Assembly: GCA_020631735.1 (NCBI GenBank)
Contig: CM036158.1
Coordinates: forward strand, 87,041,248 to 87,105,247
Direction: 5' to 3'
Length of the DNA stretch: 64,000 nt
Source: Saccharum officinarum
Taxonomy: Eukaryota; Streptophyta; Magnoliopsida; Poales; Poaceae
This document shows positions 32,749 through 45,469 of this stretch, in pieces (within the stretch, counting starts at the first letter, position 1; every line of letters starts with the position of its first letter). The notes below the pieces were generated by a model. It did not search any database. It saw only the letters and a program-made list of their open reading frames with translations, and had not been told where the DNA came from. The position numbers and the translations under genes were made by a program.

Positions 32749-35700
32749 ATGGCCGTGGATAGTCCCCCACCGCCGGCGCAGCCGCGGCGGCAGTCCGAGG
32801 CCGGCGCGGGCGGGCGGCGGACGGACAAGCACGGCCGCCGCCTCGAGGTGTACAACGAGGTGCTCGCCGGCCTGCGCTCCTCCTCCGCCGCCGCGGTCTC
32901 CCCGGCCTTCGAGGACGCGCTCTGGGCCCACTTCCACCGCCTCCCCGCCCGGTGAGCCGCTCGCTTCGCATCGCTTTGGGGATCGAGAGATTTCCCGTGA
33001 TCTGGCAGGCCGCCGCTGGCCGCTGCGTTGCGTTGCTCCGATCGGCTGAGGCCTGACACGCATGCGCTCGCTTGCGCAGGTACGCGCTGGATGTGAACGC
33101 GGAGAGGGCGGACGACGTGGTCACCCACCAGCGGCTGCTCGAGGAGGCGCGCGATCCGGAACGCCGGCCCGCCTTGTCTGTGCGCGTCGTGCAGGTCAGA
33201 AATCCATCCGTCCACCCATTGGATTGAAATGGATCCACTGTAATCACATGCTTGCATGTCGCACACGCGTCGATCTTGATTTGCGCTTCCTTCAGAAATC
33301 TGTGCATCGTTTATTTCCTGACCAAGTACCAAGTAACCTGTTCGATAATACCAAAGACTAGGATTGTAAAGATGCACCTTTTTGTTGATGTTTTTGGTTC
33401 AGCAATTTGTACATTCTTTAACCTGTTCGATGCCGCCAAATAAAGTTTGGAGGTTACAAGAGCATTGATCGTTTCTTTTTGGTCGTTAAACTCATTTCTT
33501 GGATAGGATAGATTAATTAACACTTCTCCTATATCTCTGGTATCTGATTTTTTGTTGTTGTTGACAACATGCAATTTTGTCATTGTTTGGCTGTAGAAAA
33601 AAAAATTGTAAATTGTCTCTTGTGAGTTGTCCTTTTAGTTGTACTTCTAGTTGTTTGTGTAAGATTGTTCTCTAAAAATCTAAATCCAGGCACCTGAAAT
33701 ACATCAACTCCTCATGATATGTGACCATCCAGGATTTCTGAAGCAAAATTGTTATTTGCATGCTTGCTCATCAGGTTTCTAGGATTATTGATGGTGATAC
33801 GGCCGATTCTTGTGATCCTGACATGGAGACGATTGCTTCTAATAATCATGTGGCCGGCCAGATGTACGTATCATTGATATTTAGATCTGGATAAAGTTTG
33901 TTTCTTTCATGCGCCTATAGATCTTCTTGGTTTCTTTTGTACATGTTAATAACGTCGTGCACAATGTTTCAGGGCTCACCCACCCCCTGCATTTGGTTCT
34001 TCCTCCAATCTGGAGGCGCTCGGGCTCGAGACAAATGAGGGTGATGTAAGGAGCACCAATGATACTGATAACAGTGTACATCTCATTTCCAGGTAAACAA
34101 TTTCCTATGCAATGCTGGATTTTCGTTTTTTTTCTTTCCTTATTTGTTTAGCATTTCAGGATGTATATTTATATTATAGACAGGTTAAATATGAATAAAA
34201 TCACCTTTCTGGACCCCCAACAGACTGTATGATATTTCGGAGTTGCAGTTTTACAAATGGCTAACATGGCTAAATTGTGGTAGTAGTATTCGCTTTTTTT
34301 TGAAAAAAAAATGAGAGCAGTAGACAGTAATCTCTAATGCTTTGCTGCAAATCGGCTGCATATATGTCTTGACGTCCCTTTTCTTTAAAAACACTGATCT
34401 TAATATGTGGATATATACTATTTTCCTTGAATACAAGAAAATCTACACTTTCTTAAGTTTGATATATATAGTACTCAGTATTTTTTTAGGTCAGTTTTGG
34501 CTATATGAATCTTGGTTAGGGGTGGAAGCATCTCCAAAAAGACCGTTACTTGCCTTAGCTAGCATCTTATAAGATTTTTTCTCATTCTGGTTTGATGACA
34601 TAGCATGAAACTGATAGATTATCATACGTGGAGGCCTTCACTTTTCCCAAGTACATAAAACTTAAGCTGACAATATTTAGGGACATATAGAGCCTGTTGA
34701 TATGCAAACAATTTGAGAAGTTATATTCTCTGTTTATTTATTGTTCTCTCTGTTCTGAATCTTGCAGGCCAATGCATGAGATAACTTTTGCAACTATTGA
34801 TAAGCCAAAGCTCCTTAGTCAGGTAGTCACACTTCTTTTTCCTTGGAGTATGGAAATTCTCTGACACGGCTACTCACAGAATTAGCCTTGACATACTGTT
34901 GATAGAGCTAACTAAATTCAGTAAATTAAGAAGGCAGCATGTAATATACATATACATAATGAATGAAAAAATAGTTTTAACAAAGAACTTGGTAATAGTA
35001 GGAAGAAACTAACAAAATACATTAAAGCCATTTCCAGAGTAAACTTCTGTTCTGAACTGGCAACCACTTGCCACCTGACACTCTGTCATCTGTACATTAA
35101 TTTACAGCTGACCTGTTTGCTTGCTGAGCTCGGTCTTGACATCCAAGAAGCACATGCATTTTCAACAATTGATGGCTACTCATTGGATGTATTTGTTGTC
35201 ACTGGATGGCATCTTGAGGTACATAGTTTCTCTCTGATATTCAAAAAAAATAGTTTCTCTCTGCTTACATTATATCACTGAAATTGGTTATTTGCTTATT
35301 AATGCTTCTTTTAGTTCAGCAACATATAATAATTTTTATGCTACTATATTAATATTGATATATTATTTTGCTGCAACTTCTAGAGTACTGAGCAGCTACA
35401 AGGAAAGTTGCTTCAGAAATTTCACAATGCTGAGGTATAAGCTTCCTTCTTACCTTTGTTTTGTGTAGTTGTTAACTCCATAAAAAGCAACCTACCTTTT
35501 GCTCTCTTGGTATTACTTAAATTGCATTTCTTGAGAAGTTAGTTTGTTGAAGCAGAAAAAAAAACCGTTAGTTCTATCTGAAACAAATGAATACAAAAGA
35601 TCTTGTGATTGGCAAAGTGCAAACGTTGATGGATACTATGAAAAGTGTTACTTTGAACGTTTCATATATGGACACAGTGCTTCTATAGTCATTTGTTCTG

Positions 35701-37905
35701 AAATTATGAGCGATTGTTTTACTGCGGTAAGTTAGCTTTCTACAGACACGAGCTTGGCCTGTATCAAGTTCATCATCACCGCCATCAGAAGGTCCGCAAG
35801 GTGGAGAAGGTATGCCATCTACAAGTGTTGAAATTCCAACAGATGGTGCAGATGTTTGGGAAATTGACCTTAAACTGCTCAAGTTTGGAAGCAAAGTTGC
35901 TTCCGGATCAAATGGCGACCTGTAAGTTTAAGTTTTTCTTACTCAGTAACGTGGAAATGGGAACTTATTCAGAGCTTCATCTGATACTTGGGCTTGCTTA
36001 GGTACCGTGGAACATACTGCAATCAGGACGTGGCCATCAAAATAGTGAGGCCTGAGCGCATCAGTGCAGATATGTACCGAGATTTTGCACAAGAAGTGTA
36101 CATCATGAGGTTCGTTTGAAATTTTTTACTGATATGAGCTTTCCAAAGACAGTTGCATCTCCCAGCTACAATTAATTTCAGTAATGTTGAAGATGTCAAA
36201 TCCCTAGTGTAGGTTTTAATAATAGTTTATAAATGCCTCTCAACATTGTTAATCATGCAAATGTTTCTTGGTTTGTACATGCTTGCAGAAAGGTCCGTCA
36301 CAGGAATGTCGTGCAATTTATTGGTGCCTGTACAAGACAACCAACGTTGTATATAGTAACAGGTATACTACAACGAGATTCATCTCTGCAGTAGGCATGT
36401 CAATAAATTTCTATGGTGTTTGATCCCCTTACCCCATTTTTGCATTTCCTTGTCTCAGATTTCATGTCAGGAGGGAGTGTCTATGATTACCTCCACAAAA
36501 ATAATAATGCTTTCAAGCTTCCTGAAATACTGAAAGTGGCAACAGACATCTCTAAAGGAATGAACTACCTGCACCAAAACAACATAATTCACCGTGATCT
36601 CAAGACTGCAAACCTTCTCATGGATGAAAACAGGGTCAGTTTTTTTACCCAAAGCCCTAAATCATGGTTTTTTTTAAGAAAAAACTTCAGAAAAGGGCAT
36701 GGAGTTCCTGGACTTCACTAGAGGAAATACTTAACCCAGTTTACGAGTGAAACTGGGCACCATACCATACAACTACACAGTTAATTAAAGGGAAACCAGC
36801 GAAAAACTTGAGCATGACAGTCTAGATGACTAACTCACCAACTCATAACAGAATCTTGTTTAATTTAGAATGTGCAGAGCTGTCTTTGTTGTGATCTCAA
36901 AAATGTAATAGGAATATATTTTGCAGGTTGTAAAGGTTGCAGACTTTGGTGTTGCACGTGTGAAAGACCAATCTGGAGTGATGACTGCAGAAACTGGAAC
37001 TTACCGTTGGATGGCACCTGAGGTGCAGTGTCATGAATATGTATTTCAGAAGAAAAAACAATGCATATTTGTCTGTTTCTTAAATAATGATAATGATGTT
37101 ATTATTGAAATTTCAGGTCATAGAACATAAGCCCTACGATCACAAAGCAGATGTTTTTAGCTTTGCTATTGTTCTGTGGGAACTGCTAACCGGCAAGGTA
37201 ACTGCAGTTGCATTCTTCTACATGATTATGCACAGTTTCTGTTTTCTATTTTTAGTTTGTATATAAATTACTCATAAGAGTCTATTGATTTTCAAACTTT
37301 TTGATTCCTCAGATCCCTTACGAGTACCTAACACCACTGCAAGCAGCAATAGGTGTTGTTCAGAAGGTAAGTGCATTTGGCTTCCGTAGTTACGTTATTA
37401 GCAGCCCTAAGGATATGACCTAATGGAGTCTATTCGATAGATACATAGTACATCTAGGAGATGCTGTAGTATTTTATTCAGTTCTTATTTTAGGTAACTG
37501 CATGTGCGTTACCTGCATGTGCAGACACTTGGGAACAGGGAACGGTGCAATTCTGTTAGAGCAAGGTCAATAATAGAGCTAAGTTGCTTGGAGCCAAATT
37601 ATACAATAAGTGTCTCCTATTTGTCTTCAAAAAATATCTCTCTCTTATTTTTCCTCACAACACTTGCTACTTGGGTCCACTAATACCTATGCTTCCGTGC
37701 CTAGCTTGGTGCTTGCATGGGAGCCAAGCTCTCATCTCTCTCCTCTCTCATCTCATCCACATCAGCATAAGCTTGGCTATAAGCCCATTATTGTACCTGC
37801 TCTTAGGAAACAGTCTTTTAGAAGTGATGTCAGCCTTTGCTCCTTCAGGAAGAGCCATTTAAATACTGGACCATCATCCTTGGCTATGCATTTGTTTATT
37901 AATAG

Positions 37906-37995
<90 letters not shown>

Positions 37996-38689
37996 AACAA
38001 GTTCATTCTGTATATCTACAAGTTCTCATGGAAATAAGAAAAGTAGAAAACTTTATCACTAAAGCACATATTTAAAGCAACGGGATTTGTATTACTGCCA
38101 CAAAAGCATACTCTTAATTGTTGATTTCAAGTGAAACATGTAGCCGTTTCTTTTCTTTTTTGTTAAAAGAAATATTGAAACCTTTCGTTTCAGAGCTTTT
38201 TGTAGACATTTTTACAGTTTCTAGTATTTCTTGGGTAAGGCCATATTATCTGCTCATGTGGAGACTCACATTATGAACAACTTGATTCACCCACACACGT
38301 TCTCTACAGGGTATTAGGCCAATGATCCCAAAAGACACTCATCCCAAGCTTATCGAGCTGCTTCAGAAATGTTGGCATCGAGATCCAGCTGAAAGGCCTG
38401 ACTTCTCCCAGATACTGGAGATCCTTCAGAAACTCTCCAAAGAGGTCAGTCCTGCTACCTGCATTTCCAGTTCTCGCTTCTAGTTTATCAATCACATGTC
38501 CAAACAAAATTATCATGATTTTATTCTACTGAATAAAGTTGTTCCACGCTTATGTTTTTGCTGCCTAATATTACTCTCCAGAACTGAACATTGTGATGTC
38601 TAATAACTTTGAAACAGGTGAAAACTGACCCTGAGGGTCGCCACAAAACAAAGTCAGGTTTTCTTGCAGCGCTGAAGAGAAGCCACTGA
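32749..38689 (+). CDS. ACT-domain Raf-like protein kinase (STY8/STY17/STY46 type)
   Basis: The 16 exons, all with GT-AG borders, are 32749-32951, 33080-33194, 33775-33863, 33973-34092, 34768-34822, 35108-35218, 35384-35434, 35746-35921, 36002-36109, 36289-36362, 36459-36634, 36927-37022, 37117-37197, 37313-37366, 38310-38444 and 38618-38689. The phases agree throughout and give 571 residues. An ACT domain spans about residues 181-250 ([16 protein letters not shown], then [20 protein letters not shown]). The kinase domain starts near residue 285: Gly-rich [19 protein letters not shown] lysine, [10 protein letters not shown] catalytic loop, DFG, and TYRWMAPE. No inactivating change is seen. Arabidopsis STY8/17/46 are cytosolic dual-specificity kinases that phosphorylate chloroplast transit peptides; that role is inferred by family. 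Intron 14 contains a MITE and a long TA repeat. Confidence 0.93.
37559..37802. mobile_element. Tourist-like MITE in kinase intron 14
   Basis: The left end GAGCAAGGTCAATAATAG and the reversed right end GAGCAGGTACAATAATGG are imperfect inverted repeats. TTA flanks both sides (37556-37558, 37803-37805), as for PIF/Harbinger MITEs. It lies between exons 14 and 15. Confidence 0.75.
37908..37993. repeat. (TA)43 microsatellite in kinase intron 14
   Basis: An uninterrupted 86-bp TA dinucleotide run sits 105 bp after the intronic MITE. It is likely length-polymorphic. Confidence 0.98.
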
Positions 38690-39254
38690 AGGGCACTGGG
38701 CACCCACGATAGTTACTCCAATGCAGTGTTGGTGCTTGATGCACGCTGTAATCACAGCATGCTTCCGAAGTTCTGATGCAAATGGAATAGTGTGATGTAG
38801 TTGTACAGTCACGATTTTCTCGTTTCATTGCAATTGCTTTTCTCTTTTTGGCTCAATTGCCTTTTATTTTGTTTCTTTGTCTCATTTATGTAATCGTAGA
38901 TGTTTTTGTTGAATGTCCTAACTGACTGACATAGATGAAATGTGCTGAAATAAATTCCTGCTGATGAGAAACAATCCTCTTCATGTCAGTAGTTTTATCA
39001 TAGATGACAAATTTTCTGCTGTAGTTGTACAGAAGTGTCTGCTTGAAATAACTATTTCAGCGAACTTTATTTTTAATCAAACGTAGCTCTTGACTGATGC
39101 ATTTTGACTTCTGGCACAATGTCAAGAGCAGGATTGTAAATAGACTGATCATCACCAATACCCCAAACCTCGGCAAATCAAAGATTCGATAGAAAATTAC
39201 ATGTACAAGTAGAACTCATCCTACTCTACTACCCTCGGAAATCCTAGATAGCTA

Positions 39255-40222
39255 TCATTCATCACCTTTGAGCTTCCTGACCTTGTCGAGGAATGCTTGA
39301 CGGCCGGGGAAGGGGTTGGCGCCCTTTCCGCCTTTCCCCGACGCCCTCTTCTCGTCGAGCATCTCGCCGTCGCGGCTACCCCGACCCAGCCCCAGAATCT
39401 CCTTCTTGGCCGTCCTGATCTGAGCCTGCTTCCTGGCCGACGACGACCCCAGGACGCCGCGGCCGTCCGCCACGGCGGCATTCACCCCGAGCATGTCCAT
39501 CCTGGCCGTCCTCACCTGCTCATCCCTCCTCATCCGCACCCGCTCCCTCCTCTCGTCGCGCTTCCCCCCGGCGCCGTCCGGAGCGTCGAACAGGGGGAGC
39601 CCTTCTTGGCGCCGCCGCCGGTGGAGCTGTTGCTTTGCTTCTTCCGGGCGACCTTCCTTGGGATGCGACCGCCGTAGGATGTGCCGAGGAGGCGGAAATC
39701 GAGGCGGCCCCACCCCTCCTCGTCGGAGAGGTCCCACCCGAAGCGCTCGGCCATCTCCTGGAGCGGCCCATCGCCGCCGTCGTCGAAAGCGTAGTCGTAG
39801 CCGTCAGCATCGCCGCGGAGGAAGCGGTGCGCGTGCTCCCACTCGACGCGGTCGACGTAGATGGGGTCGTCGAGGACGTCGCGCGCGAGGTCCGCCCAGG
39901 GCGCGGTGTCCCCGTAGTCGAGCTCGGCCGCGACCCACCGGAGGTACGACGGCGGCAGCGTTCCCAGCATCTGGCCCCTGTGCTTGCCGAACTCGATCAC
40001 GCGGTCCCTCGCCGGCCGAGACGACGGCGCCGGCGGAGGCGGAGGCGTGGGCGCCGGTCCCGCTCTCGGCGGCCTGGCGCGGCACCGGCACCGGCACCGG
40101 CGCGCGCGGGGGTGGGTGGTTAGGGGAGTGAGGCGGATGAGGTGAGGAGGCGCCGTTGTGGGCGTGGGTGTCGGCGCAGCCGGGGACGAGAGGCAGGGTC
40201 CGGCGGCTGTCGGGACCAGCAT
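39255..40222 (-). CDS. DUF3820-domain protein, probably plastid-targeted, with a frameshift
   Basis: The start is ATG 40220-40222. The first 60 or so residues are Pro/Ala/Thr/Arg-rich with almost no acidic residues, like a chloroplast transit peptide. The core has FGKHRGQMLGTLPPSYLRWV (with VIE before it), then a Trp-rich segment ending VEWEHAHRFLRGD. It matches the small DUF3820 family (QSregVF), whose plant members are uncharacterised. The C-terminal half is basic, with a repeated RTAR/KMDMLG-RTAKKEILG pattern, and ends KVRKLKGDE at 39255. The reading frame changes near 39590: the conserved continuation GLPLFDAPDGAGGK is in another frame, and one extra G in the run there would rejoin the two halves. 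This is either a recent lesion or a sequence error. It is head to head with the PPR-SMR gene. Confidence 0.75.
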
Positions 40223-40450
40223 CGTCGCGTGCGCGGCGCGGCGCGGCGGCCGGCTACCGAGGCGTGGTCTCTGGTGGGGAGTGAGCCGCCGCAGCGCACA
40301 GATGGAATTATCCGCTCGTCACAGTCACAGGCTGACAGCCCAGCGCGGTGCGATGGTATGGATAAAAAAGGCGGGCACATCGGGTCATCTCTCACCTCAT
40401 CCACATCCATCAGGCACACAGGCAGCTCCGCCAGCCCAGCCCAAGCAACG
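40223..40450. promoter_or_regulatory. shared (bidirectional) promoter region
   Basis: Only 228 bp separate the divergent start codons of the DUF3820 gene and the PPR-SMR gene. The interval is GC-rich at the left and has no obvious TATA box for either gene, which is usual for divergent plant organelle-protein genes. Confidence 0.5.
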
Positions 40451-42261
40451 ATGCCAGCGGTGGCGTCCCTACCGGCGCCGCCGGCGGCTGCCCAGCGGCG
40501 GCGGTTCTCCCCCGTGGCTTCGGCCTCGCTGCGCCGGGTCGCGTCGGGCGGGGGCTCCAGCTGGCGGAGCGAGCGGCGGCTCATGTCGGAGCTGGAGCGC
40601 ACGGTGACGGCGGGCGCGGCCGAGCGCGTCATCCGCAGCTACGTCGGCACCAAGTCGGAGCGCGCCGCGCTCGCCGCGCTCTCCAGGCTCCTCATGGACT
40701 CCGACCCCCTCGCCATCCCGGTGCGCCCCCTCTCTCAACTAAACCTCTCTCAAAGGGGCAAGCCGTACCAAGAAAGCTTCGTCATTTTTTCCCGCACAAA
40801 ATAAATTTGAAGTTATCCTTGTCCTTGTACTTGTACCTGTCATTACAATCTGTGAGCAATAGATTCTACTTTCGCTAGTGGTTATAGCTCTGAATTCGAG
40901 CGAGTAGTGTCTGAGTACTGCCTTTTTCTGATGAACTGCCATTTCATTCATACTTGTGCATGTGCGGCAAGGACATTTGGAAATGTCTAAGCTTGTTGAA
41001 CTATATTCCAAATTCAAAAATAGTATGCGCAGGAAAAAAAATTATCACCTGATTCACCATAAACTGGCAAATTCCATTGTTGTTGCAGTTCTATGAGGCG
41101 GTCACACAGGCCCGGTGGTTCAAATGGAGCTCTATTCATGCTGCTGCAGTTGCCGCCTTGCTTGAAGCCAATGGAAGCACTGGAGAATCAAGGTCTCTCA
41201 TCTCCGACTCCATCTCGCAGCATCTCCAGTCCACCAGTGAGGTAGCTCTCTTCTACTGTGACCTCATGGCGGCTTTCTCCTCTTGTGGACTGAAGGACCG
41301 GGCAATGGATTTCTACAAGGAGCTACGGTCCATGCCGCTCTCTGGGCGCAAGACCTACATGGCCATGATAAAGTCCTTGTGCCTGATGGGTCTGCCCACC
41401 GAGGCTGAGGAAACACTTAGGGAGATGGTTTCTCTAGGGTACCAGCCTGAGGCGTTCCAGTTTGGGTCGGTCGCGAAATGCTACGGCAAGTCTGGCTCCC
41501 TGGTCGACATGGAGAGGGTTATTGCGTCCATGGCAGATGCCGGTATCCGCTTCGGCACTGGCGCAGCGGACACTGTGCTTTCATGCTACAGCTCCTGCCG
41601 TGATCATTCCAAGATGCTGGCATGGTTGAAGAAGATGCGGAAATTGCGCATCGCACCGACTACGAAAGGCTACAACTTTGTGCTCAACTCATGTTCCTCA
41701 CTCGCTTTGGTGGTTCAAGAGCTTGGTCCTTCACTTCCACTGTCAACGACCGGGTTGGTCAAGAGGCTCAGGTCTGTATCTACACCAGCAGCAGAAGTCG
41801 AGCTGGTGCAAGAACTTCTGGCCTCCTCATCAGTGCTGGACAAGGCGATGGAATGGTCAGAAACAGAGGTAAAGCTGAATCTGCACGGATTCAGTACAGT
41901 TTCAGCCTATGTGCTGATGCTGCAATGGGTGGATGCGGTAAAGGGTCGTGAATTGCCATTGGAGGTGTCAGTGGTGTGTGGCATTGGAAAACACAGTGAT
42001 GTCCGGGGTGAGCCTAAAGTGCGTGAACTGGCACAAGAGGTACTGAGCCGGATGGGAAGCCCCCTACAGCTGTCTACAAGGAACAAAGGGCGGCTTGTGG
42101 CTAAGCGAGACAGGATGAAGCAATGGCTGGCCAGCTTTCCGGTGCCTGAGGAGGGCACAGATCAATCACCTGATGCAACGAACCAACAACCATTTGTAGT
42201 TACACTTTTCAGAAAACTTGGAATTTTTTTTCCAAACTTGTGTAGATCTTCAGATGAATAG
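40451..42261 (+). CDS. PPR-SMR protein (At2g17033-like)
   Basis: Exon 1 is 40451-40720 and exon 2 41089-42261, together 480 residues. The N-terminus is Ala/Pro/Arg-rich, consistent with an organelle transit peptide. Residues about 150-260 contain pentatricopeptide-like helical repeats (CGLKDRAMDFYKELRSMPLSGRKTYMAMI; LMGLPTEAEETLREMVSLGYQP). Residues about 365-460 form an SMR domain with the LNLHGFS motif and the VCGIGKHSDVRGEPKV motif. The protein most resembles the plant single-intron PPR-SMR protein At2g17033. PPR-SMR proteins bind organelle RNA, and some SMR domains are endonucleolytic; the specific target here is unknown. The reading frame is intact. Confidence 0.9.
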
Positions 42262-42356
42262 CAAGGTAGCTCATGCTGCAGAATAATGCAAATTACAAAG
42301 AGTATACAAGACTCTCAAAGATGCCTTGGGCTAATCCTTGTTTTGATGTTGGAGTA

Positions 42357-44500
42357 TTATGCCTCAACTAGCTGCTTGATGCTGATGGGACTGACAAACT
42401 GTGCTGGTCCATCGTAGAAGGCAAGTCCCACAAACTTGGAGGTAGCTTGGGTAGGGTGAAACAGGTCCCAGAAGAGGTATTTGCTGCGATCACTGCAGCA
42501 GCTGGAGATGGGGGTGCACCCTATCTCAGCATTGAACCTGCCACCACCGCAGCATGCACTCTTCACTTCCTCCAACCCTGCAGGAAGAAAGTGAGCAAAT
42601 CTGTAAATATACCAGAGAAAGAGGCGGCTAATCACTGGCGTGCATGGTTTCGTATCTAGAATGCTCCTGCTCAGTTGTTGCAACTTACCAGCAGCATGTG
42701 GGCTTTGAATCAGACTAGAGACAAGCTGATAAGCACTGCCAATGGAGTACTTCATGCCTTGCATTTCTGAGCTGAGATTGTTGAACAGGTCCTTGATTCC
42801 ATCATTCAGGCTCTTGGCTATCTGATTCAATCGCTCAACACATTCTCCTGTTGGGTTCTGACTTCTCAGGTATGGACAGCACCCAATCAGTGGCACATTG
42901 ATCACAGCGAATTTCCTCGCTCCCAAATGGTATAATGCCTGCAAAACGAACATACAGTTATAGTGAATTATGAAGCATCGACGTTTGTCAACATATCAGC
43001 CCTTGTGCTTAGAGTTGAGTAGAGGTCAGAGTTGAAAAGAATATCTGAATGGCTGAGTTGCTTGCTAGGCAGCACAGCAGATGGATTTGTCTGCGTTGAA
43101 GAGTATAGAACAAAGTTCTTACTTTGACATGGCTATCATATGTGGAGATCATAGCTTCAGAGAATTGCTGAATTGCGGTGGAGCCTGGTGATCTGTTCTC
43201 TGAGAAGAAGTCAAATGCATCATTCGACCCAGCACTTATGAGGAAGATGGATTTCGACAGCGACTCCGCCACTCTGCCTGCACTCAATCTGGTTGACATC
43301 TGGTCTTTAAGGTCTGAGAAGTACCCTATCTGCTGGGTCATGCTGATTGTAGAACCCTGGCGTAATGACCATTTGGACTTTAGTGTTAGTGTTTTTCTTC
43401 GAAAAAGTAATCATGCTGTTACTTGGTAATTGATTGTACTAGTGATTTAATTTGAAAAGGAAAAAAAATCTTGACAGGCCCGAGCGTGCTTCACTGAATT
43501 TATGAGCTGAGTACAAAAGTTGTTATAAATGGTTGAACTTCCGTGAACAGTTTTTCAACTTTATGTAGTAACTCATCACTTGATGTACGGATACAATTAA
43601 AATTATCTAAAGTGTGTGCATTGATGACACATATTACACATACATAGTACTTGAAGTGTACCATAAAGGCAGCCTAATAAGCCTAAATTTGCTAAAACGC
43701 CTTCTGTTTTAAGAATTAAATTGCCTAATAAGCTTCCTAGACAGCGAAACTAAGCTAATTGAGAGATTTGTCTAGTCAGAAACTGGAGCATGATTCTTAC
43801 TTGAGAATATAGTATCCGTTGAAGCAAGATTTAAAGTCTCAAACCAAAAGACATAAAACAATTTGATGCAAGGTGAAAACAAATGTAGGGACAGACATAC
43901 AGTGGAATCAAGAAGACCAGAGCCTCCAGAAGCGAAGTTGGCTCCGCTCATGTAGGCTGCTGCAGCTGCCATCGTCGTGTTCCTCGTCACCTCACTGCTG
44001 CTGTTGGCAGCAGTGGCCGCCATGAGAGACAGGTAAGGTGGTGGGCTCCCGCTGAACCCCATAGCAATGGCTGCAAGTTTTATCAAAAAAATACTACAAG
44101 AACATAAGGTACCTTATCATCATAACTTTTTTTTTCTGTCAGAAATCTGCTGTAAACTTATCAGTCCCTTTGCAGCATTGTTTCTGAGATGTGTGCACAC
44201 GAAATAGTGACTAAGTACAGTAACAGTATTTGCATTGCAGTTATCAGTACTCACCCAGGAAGTCCGCGCCGATGAGGCCGTTGCTGAACCTGCCGGTAGG
44301 CCTGCCGCCGGGAAATCGACGCCGTTGTGAGGGAAGTCGGCTCTGGCGATGCTCCACGGCAGGTAGTCGTTGTTCCCCACGTCGGCAGTGGAGTCACCGA
44401 AGACGTACATCGCCGGGACCTTCGCCGCCGCGGCGCCGCTTGCCGCCACCGCCACCGCCAGAAGAAGCATCCCATGCAGCGCAGCTCGGTGCACAGCCAT
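42357..44500 (-). CDS. GDSL esterase/lipase, with a frameshift in exon 1
   Basis: Exons on the minus strand are 44500-44255, 44070-43901, 43356-43123, 42938-42689 and 42577-42357, with GT-AG borders. They encode about 373 residues if the exon 1 frame is restored. A signal peptide (MLLLAVAVAASGAAAA) is followed by block I VFGDSTADVGNND with the nucleophile Ser. Block III is SAGSNDAFDF (GxND), and the C-terminal WDLFHPTQA supplies the Asp-His pair. It belongs to the plant secreted SGNH hydrolase family, acting on cell-wall or lipid esters; the substrate is unknown. In exon 1 near 44318-44325 one G seems missing, because the family sequence GGRPTGRFSNGLIGADFL continues in another frame. Everything downstream is intact, so either a very recent null allele or a base error is likely. 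Confidence 0.85.
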
Positions 44501-44583
44501 GGATGGCCACGGCCAACGACCGGAGTAGTGTGTCTGTGTGTTGCAACCTGCACGATGGTGTCGAATCGAGAGCATGTGAGCAT

Positions 44584-44592
44584 ATTTATATA
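44584..44592 (-). promoter_or_regulatory. TATA box of the GDSL gene
   Basis: TATATAAAT on the minus strand, about 85-90 bp upstream of the ATG at 44500. Confidence 0.5.
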
Positions 44593-44729
44593 GATGTTGC
44601 ACCAATTCATTTGCCAGAGGTAAGTAAAGTGAATATAAACACACAACTAACCGAATGAATTTATCATTAGCTCTCGTGTGTCCGTTTGTGCTACTGCTAG
44701 TAATGCCATTGGCAGTGCGGCTCCTCATG

Positions 44730-45188
44730 GTTAGTGACTTGCTGCTCTGTTACCTATTCACGTTTTTTTGGTACTGTACTAGTTACTTTCACAAGGCCAT
44801 AAGAGCGGAATTCGGATTCTTGAGATGATGACTAGTCGTTCTGAGAATAAGACCCTTTTAGAACGCAGATTTTCATAAAAAATCATGTAATAAAATTTTT
44901 ACAAGAATCGGTTCATTTTTCACAAAAAAAACACAGGAAATATGAAAACAATTCCGCATTCCAAAGGAGGGCCTAAGAGAGAACTGAATCATCTGCTCCC
45001 TCTGGTCGCATTATTTTTCCATGATCTTTCACAAGACGATTTTGACAAATATTTTTCCCTGGAATTAGAATATATCGATGAATTTAATGGAACTAATTTA
45101 AGAACCATGTTGCACATATGCTTTTATGTTTTCAAACGTTATTGGCGATCGAAGTTTCAATAGTTTGATCCTCTTTGATTGAACCTTA
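44730..45188. other. intergenic, nothing recognised
   Basis: No gene, terminal repeat or RNA was recognised. A short plus-strand frame at 44942-45163 has no domain. Confidence 0.4.
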
Positions 45189-45469
45189 TATTAAGTTGCA
45201 TGCACCGACTAGTTCTACCCAAAAGCTTAAACTAAAGGGGAGAGGTGGACAATTAACTTATATTCCAACACTCTCCTTCACGTGGAGGCTCCCGCAGGCC
45301 TCAGACATGGAATGAGAGCGAGCAGCAATTATTTTATTTAATTACGCTAACTAAGATTCGAACTCGAGACCTCTGGTTTTGATACCATATTAAGTTGCAT
45401 GCACCGACCAGTTCAACTCAAAAGCTTAAGTTGATGGAGAGAGGTGGACAATTAACTTATATTCCAACA
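45189..45469 (-). mobile_element. TRIM/SMART-like miniature LTR retrotransposon
   Basis: Two 82-bp LTRs (45189-45270 and 45388-45469) flank a 117-bp interior. Read on the minus strand, each LTR begins TGTTGGAATATAAGTTAATT and ends GCATGCAACTTAATA. Immediately after the 5' LTR the minus strand reads TGGTATCAAAACCAGAGG, an initiator-Met tRNA-type primer site. The flanks CCTTA and CCTTG form an imperfect target duplication. There is no coding capacity; mobilisation must be in trans. Total size 281 bp, among the smallest LTR elements. Confidence 0.8.

Noticed and set aside
32552..33377. Long minus-strand ORFs opposite kinase exons 1-2
   Set aside because: GC-rich shadows. The plus strand has matching splice phases and a kinase product.
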